A model generated the notes under the pieces. The model was not told the origin of the DNA. It saw only the letters and a program-made list of their open reading frames with translations, and searched no databases. A stretch of 38,301 bases of DNA from Microcoleus sp. LEGE 07076. Lineage in GTDB: Bacteria; Cyanobacteriota; Cyanobacteriia; Cyanobacteriales; Microcoleaceae. Below are positions 32,327 to 38,301 of the stretch, one piece after another (the stretch's first letter is position 1; each line of letters opens with the position of its first letter). The stretch lies in contig NZ_JADEWV010000046.1 of NCBI RefSeq assembly GCF_015207455.1, forward strand, positions 1 to 38,301, read 5' to 3'. The position numbers and the translations under genes are program-made.

Positions 32327-34891
32327 TTAAAACAGCGCAGTCGAAGTTGGAGCACCCAACAGTAAATTAGGTTCATCCAACTTCTGAGCTTCTAAAAACG
32401 ATACGATCGAAGCTTCCGCCGCGTCTTTCAAACCGTTGAAATCAATAAAGCTACTTACGCCTGCTGTTTCAGGAGCGAGCAAGCTATCAACACTGCTGAC
32501 TTGCGCCACAGCGGAACTGCCGCCGTTAGTCAAAGGATCGGTGCTAGCAGCCGCCACACCCGTGTCGCCAGTCAACAAATCGATGCTAGAACCAGTTCTG
32601 GTTGCCGCTGGTAGAGGCACCGAAGGCGAAGTATTGGGGCCTGGCACGTTAAAGGTAACAGGATTGGGCCCGGTTGCGATCGGGAACGGATTTTGAACGC
32701 TCGCATCGAAGACTTCCAAAACCGAGTAGGTAGCCGGGAACAAATTGGGAAATAGAGCAATCCCGTTAGCATCCGTTCTTACCAGAGGTTCAGTTGCCGC
32801 ATCGTAGCGACCGTTGTTGTTCAAATCCAGAGTAAATGGGATATTGGCAAGACGCGGTTCGTTTGCATCTTGTATGCCGTTGCGGTTGTCATCTCGGAAT
32901 TTAGGAACCGACAGGTTATAGGTGCGAGAGTTGCCAATCAAAGCGCAGGTAAAAGTTTGATTGGGGCCTAGAACAATATTCATCGCTGGAGTCGTTTGGA
33001 AGAAACCAGGAGGAGGTACTTCTCGAAGGTTGTAAGTACCCGGACGCAAATTGTTGAACGCAAAGCGACCAAACTGATCGGTAGTCGTAGTGGCTTCCCC
33101 TGCATCCAAAGCACCGTTGTTATTCGTATCGAGATAGATAGTAACGTTGGCAATCGCCGGTTCGTTTCCGTCTCGATAGCTGTTGAGGTTAAAGTCCTCG
33201 AATTTGCAACCGGTGATGTTGCTGTTGGGCGTGTTGGCAAAAGTAACGTTAGCGTCCTGAGTGCTCAGACTCACCGGAACAGCAGCAGATGTAGAAGGCG
33301 AGAAACCAGCCGGTACGACTTCTCGCACCGTGTAACTGCCCGGTGCCAAGTTGGTAAATGCTCCTCTGCCTTGGGCATTTGTCTGTATTTGTTGTTCTCC
33401 GGTGTCAGCAACCCCATTATTGTTGGTGTCGAGGAAGACGTTAACACCGCTAAGTGGTGCTTCACCCTGAATTGGCTCGTAGCGACCGTTTCCGTTCAGG
33501 TCATTGTATTTGAATACAGTGATGTTAGGTCGAGTGTTGCCCACACCAGCATTCGCTCCAGTGCCAATAGTAGCTCCCACAGGAGTAAAGGTAAGTGCAG
33601 GTGAGGGGTTAGTCGCTGGGAAAGACAAAGGCGTGTTCGCAAAAATCGGTCGTACACCCGTTGCTGCAATAGACCTTTCCCCAGTCTGTTGGATGCCGTC
33701 TAAGTTGTTGTCTACGAATTTAGGGTCGTTTGGTTTCAGCGTATAGGTTGAGTCTGCTACTAACAGCGGTTGCTCTCTGCTGATCGTGGCCTGGAACCGT
33801 GCCTGCGGGCCTGGTGCAGAAACCTGAGCGGGGTTGGGAGTGGTTGCTACGGGAGCATTGAGATTGCCGGGGGGAATGTTAGGCCCACCGACTTCGCTGA
33901 GAGAGGTTCTGGGAAATACTTCCAAAACTGAATAATTGGCCGATCGCAAATTTTTAAAAGTAGCCACTCCGCTGGCATCGGTGATGGCAACTGGTTCAGC
34001 GGAGGGTCCATCCCAGCGACCGTTCCCGTTCAAATCTAAAATGAAGGGTACGTTAGCAATGGGGGATTCCAAAACTCCACTAACTACATTTCGCGTGCCG
34101 CTGCGGTCTAAGTCCCGAAATTTGTTAATTTCAATTTGATAGAGCGGAGTGTCACCAACTTGAGCGCAGGCAAAGGTTTGACCGGCTGCTACCGTCACGT
34201 CCAGTACGGGAATGTTGTTGGGTGGGGTGCTTTGGGGGAAATCTTGTGTTTCTAAAGGTTCTGCGCTCGGATTGTTAACTCTTATTCCGTTTGCATCAAC
34301 TTGTGGTGCGATCCGTTCTTCCCGAACTTTGTAGGTTCCGGGCGCTACGTTAAACGACCACGCACCATTTTTGTCTGTTAAGGTGTTGGGTTCGCCTGCA
34401 TCGCGTTGGCCGTTGCCATTGATATCAAGATATATCCTGACATTTTTAATGCCCGGTTCATTCCCGTCTCGAAAGCCGTCGCCATTTATGTCTAGGTATT
34501 TGCACCCAACGATCCGGCTGCCCTCACTTCGGGTGTTGCCAAAGAAAACGTTGGCGTTTGTGTTTCCAACAGTTACAGCGAGGGGATTGGGAGTCGTAGT
34601 ACGGAAACCTGCGGGTACTGTTGTTTCTGTGAGTACGTAGTTGCCGGGAACAAGATTTATGAATGAGAACGCTCCGTTGGCGTTTGTCAGGACGGAGACA
34701 TCTCCTGCATCTAATATGCCGTTGCTGCCGATCGCCGGTTCGAGGAGAATGGGGACGTTTTCCAGACCAGGTTCATTTGCCTGTCTGATCCCATCCGCAT
34801 TCAAGTCATTGAACTTGATACCTAAAATTGCCGGGCCTGCATTCCCAACCTGTAATTGCTGGGCAATCCGCTCTTCGTTTAAATCTGCCAT
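32327..34891 (-). CDS. SdrD_B-repeat protein, duplicated three-domain module (854 aa)
   Basis: An 854-residue protein of SdrD_B-type Ig-like domains, each with the calcium-binding D-x-(N/D)-x-(N/D)-G loop (DLNGNGRWDG, DTNNNGVADT) and the PGTY...REV-type end. Approximate domains: A 21-120, B 126-246, C 250-370, then A' 456-555, B' 558-657, C' 658-760. A/A', B/B' and C/C' resemble each other more than their neighbours. The only cysteines are one pair in each B domain (130/242 and 562/649). The tail (764-854) has SSIDLLTGDT (768-777), DPLT and hydrophobic segments. There is no signal peptide and no LPXTG or PEP-CTERM end. Probably an adhesion or surface protein. The ATG at 34891 follows AGGAGAGAAATC. 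Confidence 0.85.
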   Translation of the reverse strand: MADLNEERIAQQLQVGNAGPAILGIKFNDLNADGIRQANEPGLENVPILLEPAIGSNGILDAGDVSVLTNANGAFSFINLVPGNYVLTETTVPAGFRTTTPNPLAVTVGNTNANVFFGNTRSEGSRIVGCKYLDINGDGFRDGNEPGIKNVRIYLDINGNGQRDAGEPNTLTDKNGAWSFNVAPGTYKVREERIAPQVDANGIRVNNPSAEPLETQDFPQSTPPNNIPVLDVTVAAGQTFACAQVGDTPLYQIEINKFRDLDRSGTRNVVSGVLESPIANVPFILDLNGNGRWDGPSAEPVAITDASGVATFKNLRSANYSVLEVFPRTSLSEVGGPNIPPGNLNAPVATTPNPAQVSAPGPQARFQATISREQPLLVADSTYTLKPNDPKFVDNNLDGIQQTGERSIAATGVRPIFANTPLSFPATNPSPALTFTPVGATIGTGANAGVGNTRPNITVFKYNDLNGNGRYEPIQGEAPLSGVNVFLDTNNNGVADTGEQQIQTNAQGRGAFTNLAPGSYTVREVVPAGFSPSTSAAVPVSLSTQDANVTFANTPNSNITGCKFEDFNLNSYRDGNEPAIANVTIYLDTNNNGALDAGEATTTTDQFGRFAFNNLRPGTYNLREVPPPGFFQTTPAMNIVLGPNQTFTCALIGNSRTYNLSVPKFRDDNRNGIQDANEPRLANIPFTLDLNNNGRYDAATEPLVRTDANGIALFPNLFPATYSVLEVFDASVQNPFPIATGPNPVTFNVPGPNTSPSVPLPAATRTGSSIDLLTGDTGVAAASTDPLTNGGSSAVAQVSSVDSLLAPETAGVSSFIDFNGLKDAAEASIVSFLEAQKLDEPNLLLGAPTSTALF

Positions 34892-35778
34892 GATTTCTCT
34901 CCTTCACACCTAAATCCGCTTGACATACTCCCCAGCCTCAAGGTATGGGGATTCTGGATTCTAACAGCAAACGCAAGCACAGCTTGTCTGATACTGCCTA
35001 GCCCTTAGATTGATGCCCCAACCTATTTGAGATTTTTTGGATTATAGAGTTGAGACCGGATTTTTACATCTCGGGCATCAACAATACGTAACTTTATCAT
35101 GAAAGCCGTCCTATAAGGACGGGGCTTTGAGCCAATTTTTCGGTAAATTACAGAGTATTGGAGCCGCTTGTCCATAGCTGAGTAGCTTTTGCTAGTCGCT
35201 GACAAAGGCTACTCGATTTTACATACGTCTGTGCTTGAGGTAATGTTCCCCATCTAACACAACAATGCCTCAAGCTTTGTCGCTGGCAAGTATATCAGGT
35301 TTTGCAGAATCCTGGCAATTTGAGGGCAACATCTTCAAGATTTCCACGCCTTCTCTTGTACCTACATACTTGCTGCTTCGAGCTTTAAAAAGACCTTGAC
35401 TGAGTGCTACCCCCGATTTTTAACGATGCGCGGATCGTTATTGTTTGTCGCGGTTGGCTTTGAATAGCCGATCGCACCCTCTGGGATTGGCAGCGGCAAC
35501 AAACAATTACCGATCGAGTTCGCTAGCTCGATCTGACTTGCTTTGCCTGAAAATGTGCCGATCGCCCTTGGCGGAACTGTCTGATCGTTTCTCACTCACC
35601 TGCGATGCGACTGTCTCTGAATCTTGCACCCAATATACAAGCCTGCTTCGGAGTTGCCGGAACTCAGGCTTGAGTGTTGGAGGTTGCCAACAATACGGTA
35701 TCACGCGATCGCCCTTTAATCTCTTCCTGATTTCGAACTCCGGCAATGGGGATTGCGGGCGATCGAGCTTTTGTCTCC
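34892..35778. other. Spacer between the two SdrD_B genes
   Basis: About 890 bp. The first part (34919-35130) is the IS200/IS605-like element described separately. On the minus strand, about 35270-35400 reads as a short open frame (GLFKARSSKYVGTREGVEIL), which stops and resumes out of frame; it looks like decayed coding sequence of unknown origin. The rest (35400-35778) has many CGATCG words and no believable gene. Confidence 0.5.
34919..35130. mobile_element. Small IS200/IS605-like palindromic element, non-autonomous
   Basis: About 210 bp with end structures typical of IS200/IS605 elements in cyanobacteria: TTGACATACTCCCC followed by an imperfect hairpin (TCCCCAGCC...GGTATGGGGA, about 34929-34951), and an AAAGCCGTCCT / AGGACGGGGCTTT hairpin (35102-35128). 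Inside, TTGATGCCC (35010-35018) and GGGCATCAA (35073-35081) form a further inverted repeat. No transposase or tnpB gene lies between, so it would need an enzyme in trans, as palindrome-associated MITEs do. Identification is from memory of such ends. Confidence 0.6.
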
Positions 35779-37707
35779 CTAAATCACCGACCAATCTCTC
35801 GCACTCACCGACACGAAGGAGTTTCCGAGATCCCAATTAACCAATTCATTTTTATTGACAAATTCACCCATTTGTGTATTGCGCTCTGCACCGACATTTT
35901 GTTGCCCAAAGTTCGGAATATTGCCTAAATTCGCCGCTGGTCGATCGACCAAAAAATTACTAATTCGATAAATATCACGACCCGAACTCAAAAGCAAGCT
36001 ATTGGCCCCTATATTGCCCGCAGGTTCGTCCGCATAGCTGCTGGCATCGGTCAGCGGGTCGCCACTCAAAGATTTAGCCTGTCGGTCCTCAGTCTCTCCC
36101 GTCAGCAAATCGATGCTGCTGGCCCGAATCTGTGCCGAGACAACAACCAGCGCAGGCGGGGTCGTTTGAATGAAGCCCGGGGGCGGAACTTCCCTGATGA
36201 CGTAAGTACCTACCGGAACATTGCGGAAACTGTAATTCCCCTGGCTGTCACTCAAGGTACTCGCTTCGCCCGGATCTAAACTGCTGTTGTTGTTGAGGTC
36301 GATATAAATTTGGGTATTGGCGATCGGCGGTTCCCCGGCATCGAGGCGGCCGTTGGCATTAAAATCGTTAAATTTGACACCGCTAATCGTCCCCGTTACC
36401 AAAACGTTGCCGAAGCTGAGATTAGTGGCATTTGTGCCATTACCGACGGTAATCGGAGTCGGACTTGGCGTAGTTTGTCGAAAACCGGGCTGCGGGACTT
36501 CCCTTACCACATAGCTGCCTTGGGGCAAATTGATAAAAGAGAAATTACCTTGGGGGTTTGTTAAAGTCGAAGGTTCGTTGGGATCTCGGGCGTTGTTGTT
36601 GTTGAGGTCGAGGTAAATCGGCCAGTTGGCAACTCTCGGTTCCGTCGGTTCGTTGATACCGTTAGCGTTGAGGTCGTTGAACTTGAAGCCACTGATGCTG
36701 CCGGTGGGGAAATTGTTGCCGAAATTGAGGCCGACAGCGTTGGTATTGCCGGTAATGTCGATCGGCCCTGGATTTGGCGTAGTCTGTACCCATCCCGGTT
36801 GCTGAACTTCCCTCACCAAATAGCGGCCGGGAGAAACATTGCCAAAAGTGTAGTTACCTTGGGGGTTAGTGATGGTATTGGGTTCGCCCGGGTCTAACCT
36901 GTTGTTGCCGTTGAGGTCGAGATAAATTTGCCAGTTGGCCAGAGGCGGGTCAGTCGCGTCTCGGATGCTGTTGGCATTCAGGTCATTGTATTTGATACCG
37001 CTGATGCTGCCGACAAAAAAGACATTGCCAAAATTGACGTTGCTAATGGTGGCGTTGGAAGTAAGGTTAATCGGGCCCGGGTCTGGCGTAGTTTGGCGAA
37101 AACCAGGTTGCTGAACTTCTCTCACCACATATGTATCTGCGGGAATATTGACAAAAGCGTAATTGCCTTGAAAGTTTGTCAAGGTAACAGGTTCGCCACC
37201 GTCTAGCCTGTTGTTGCGGTTGAGGTCGAGGTAAATTTGCCAGTTAGCTAGGGGCTGTTCTCCGGGGTCTTGGCGGCCGTTGCTGTTGATGTCGTTGAAT
37301 TTTGTCCCGGCGATCGTCCCGGCGTTGAAGTTGTTGCCAAAATTAATATTGCCAGCATTTGTCCCGCTGGTAATCGCGATCGGTGCGGGATTGGGCGTAG
37401 TTTGGCGAAAGTTCGGCTGCTGGACTTCCCTAACCTGGTAAGTGCCCGGTGGCAGGTTGACGAAGCTGTAGTTGCCTTGGGCGTTGGTGAGGGTGGAAGG
37501 TTCGTTAAAGTCAAATCGGCCGTTGTTGTTGAGGTCGAGGTAGATTTGCCAGTTGGGAATTGGCACATCTGGGGGATCGGGGCGGCCGTTGGCGTTGAAG
37601 TCGTTGTATTTGTTGCCGCTGATGCTGCCAACTTGGAAGTTGCCGATGTTGACGTTGCCGATGTCTATTTGGCTGGCGGTTCTGGTGGGAATGCTGGATT
37701 CGGTCAT
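35779..37707 (-). CDS. SdrD_B-repeat protein with exact 103-residue period (642 aa)
   Basis: A 642-residue protein starting MTESSIPTRTAS. Five SdrD_B-type domains begin at residues 27, 130, 233, 336 and 439, an exact spacing of 103. Each starts G(S/T)I(S/A)G.K(Y/F)ND and shows IYLDLNxNxRxD and the TYxVREVxxPGF end; the last is shortened near 522. Each has the D-x-N-x-x-x-D calcium-type loop. There are no cysteines. After the domains comes SSIDLLTGET (530-539), then GDPLT and a polar tail of about 100 residues ending VSARDWSVI. No signal peptide, LPXTG or PEP-CTERM. The ATG at 37707 is preferred to an upstream TTG at 37740. Paralogous in type to the 854-residue protein downstream. Confidence 0.85.
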   Translation of the reverse strand: MTESSIPTRTASQIDIGNVNIGNFQVGSISGNKYNDFNANGRPDPPDVPIPNWQIYLDLNNNGRFDFNEPSTLTNAQGNYSFVNLPPGTYQVREVQQPNFRQTTPNPAPIAITSGTNAGNINFGNNFNAGTIAGTKFNDINSNGRQDPGEQPLANWQIYLDLNRNNRLDGGEPVTLTNFQGNYAFVNIPADTYVVREVQQPGFRQTTPDPGPINLTSNATISNVNFGNVFFVGSISGIKYNDLNANSIRDATDPPLANWQIYLDLNGNNRLDPGEPNTITNPQGNYTFGNVSPGRYLVREVQQPGWVQTTPNPGPIDITGNTNAVGLNFGNNFPTGSISGFKFNDLNANGINEPTEPRVANWPIYLDLNNNNARDPNEPSTLTNPQGNFSFINLPQGSYVVREVPQPGFRQTTPSPTPITVGNGTNATNLSFGNVLVTGTISGVKFNDFNANGRLDAGEPPIANTQIYIDLNNNSSLDPGEASTLSDSQGNYSFRNVPVGTYVIREVPPPGFIQTTPPALVVVSAQIRASSIDLLTGETEDRQAKSLSGDPLTDASSYADEPAGNIGANSLLLSSGRDIYRISNFLVDRPAANLGNIPNFGQQNVGAERNTQMGEFVNKNELVNWDLGNSFVSVSARDWSVI

Positions 37708-37740
37708 GGTATTGAAGAAGGCCCAATGAACGCAATTCAA

Positions 37741-38024
37741 TGTTGGCTCTACGGCAATTTAGCAGTTTTTTAGCCAATTGCAGCTATTTGAGGGGATTAA
37801 TTTTTTCGATCGAAGGGAAGCAGGAAGGCGGAGATTGGGAGATTGGGAGATTGGGAGGTTGTGGCGGGAGGAAGATATAAAGGCATCAGATGTAGGGGGG
37901 TGAAGCTAGAAGCTAGGAAGCACATGACACTTACGCACAACAGGCACAGGGAAAATGGCAGAGGCAAGAGTTGAGACAGGGCGATCGGCTGTAATATTAT
38001 AAAAATATTAAGATTTTTAAGCTA
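37741..38024. other. Divergent spacer with GATTGGGA repeats, upstream of crtH
   Basis: Contains three to four copies of an eight-base AGATTGGG unit (about 37828-37860), then mixed A/G-rich DNA. The crtH and SdrD_B promoters should lie here, but no confident boxes are seen. TAATATTATAAAAATATTA near 37992-38010 is a possible A/T-rich promoter element. Confidence 0.5.
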
Positions 38025-38301
38025 ATGTCATCTCCTACGCAATCCCAGTTATTTTCTCCCAATTCCCGCCCGACAGAGCAAGAGTTTGATGCGATCATCA
38101 TCGGTTCCGGCATTGGCGGACTCGTAACCGCCACCCAGCTAGCCGTTAAGAAAGCCAAAGTTTTAGTCCTCGAAAGCTACACAATTCCCGGCGGTAGTGC
38201 TGGATATTTCGATCGAGAAGGCTACAGATTTGATGTCGGAGCCTCCATGATATTTGGATTCGGACAGCGCGGCACCACCAACCTCCTCACCCGCGCCCTC
38301 A
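38025..38301 (+). CDS. crtH: Carotenoid isomerase CrtH (CrtISO), 5' part only
   Basis: The first 92 residues of an FAD-dependent carotenoid isomerase, which converts poly-cis-lycopene (prolycopene) to all-trans-lycopene in the plant-type carotenoid pathway. The dinucleotide-binding start [19 protein letters not shown], the [17 protein letters not shown] segment and [19 protein letters not shown] are characteristic of CrtISO rather than of the phytoene desaturases CrtP or CrtI. The window ends inside the gene. The ATG start at 38025 precedes a polar leader of about 20 residues. Confidence 0.93.
   Translation, partial: MSSPTQSQLFSPNSRPTEQEFDAIIIGSGIGGLVTATQLAVKKAKVLVLESYTIPGGSAGYFDREGYRFDVGASMIFGFGQRGTTNLLTRAL

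Noticed and set aside
32996..33604. Long open frame antisense to the 854-residue SdrD_B gene
   Set aside because: It comes from the repetitive, low-stop codon pattern of the coding strand; the sequence has no family features.
37270..37773. Long open frame antisense to the 642-residue SdrD_B gene
   Set aside because: A shadow of the periodic repeats; Val/Ala-rich with no domain.

Overview
The window looks like chromosomal DNA of a filamentous, non-heterocystous (Oscillatoriales/Microcoleus-like) cyanobacterium. The evidence is beta-carboxysome genes (ccmN end, ccmO), the allophycocyanin operon apcABC, cytochrome c6, the start of carotenoid isomerase crtH, an SLH-domain porin, very frequent HIP1-type GCGATCGC words, and intergenic regions full of degenerate 7-bp repeats. 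No rRNA, tRNA, CRISPR array or prophage was seen. The genus is a guess; the phylum is firm.

Layout. 1-3.2 kb: the 3' end of ccmN, then ccmO, then an eight-repeat TPR protein; a 36-bp inverted repeat brackets ccmO. 3.3-5.7 kb: divergent hemL (tetrapyrrole synthesis, minus) and hisIE (histidine synthesis, plus). 5.6-9.5 kb: a repeat-rich spacer, an SLH/OprB-type porin whose ribosome-binding site matches the known target sequence of the sRNA Yfr1, and an MFS transporter. 9.7-12.3 kb: a small membrane protein, two half-size UPF0016 (Gdt1/Mnx-type) cation exporter genes, and upp. 12.3-17.1 kb: two gene-poor stretches around a peptidoglycan-binding protein, then a secreted beta-helix (DUF1565) protein with a SPOR-like end. 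17.1-20.9 kb: thiE (fused to a ThiD2-like domain), thiS, ribosomal genes rplU-rpmA, a small conserved-looking protein and a DUF3122 protein. 21-25.1 kb: a PPC/DUF5648-type repeat protein, a divergent AraC regulator and a STAND (NB-ARC) ATPase without a sensor domain. 25.1-29.2 kb: petJ, glpK, a DUF99 protein and a membrane-anchored FHA-like protein. 29.2-31.8 kb: a long leader and apcA-apcB-apcC. 31.9-37.7 kb: an IS630 remnant and two large SdrD_B-repeat proteins separated by a small IS200/IS605-like palindromic element. 38.0 kb to the end: 5' end of crtH.

How the genes fit together. Most are core cyanobacterial housekeeping or photosynthesis genes in short, independent transcription units. 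Clear co-transcribed sets are rplU-rpmA, the UPF0016 pair, apcABC, and possibly ccmN-ccmO and thiE-thiS.

The least ordinary part is 32.3-37.7 kb. Two multi-domain SdrD_B proteins lack a signal peptide and any LPXTG or PEP-CTERM anchor, yet share a C-terminal motif, SSIDLLTG(D/E)T followed by DPLT, outside their repeats. One is a duplicated three-domain module with one cysteine pair per copy; the other is built on an exact 103-residue period. This resembles surface or secreted proteins exported by a non-Sec route, for example type I secretion, but that is inference.
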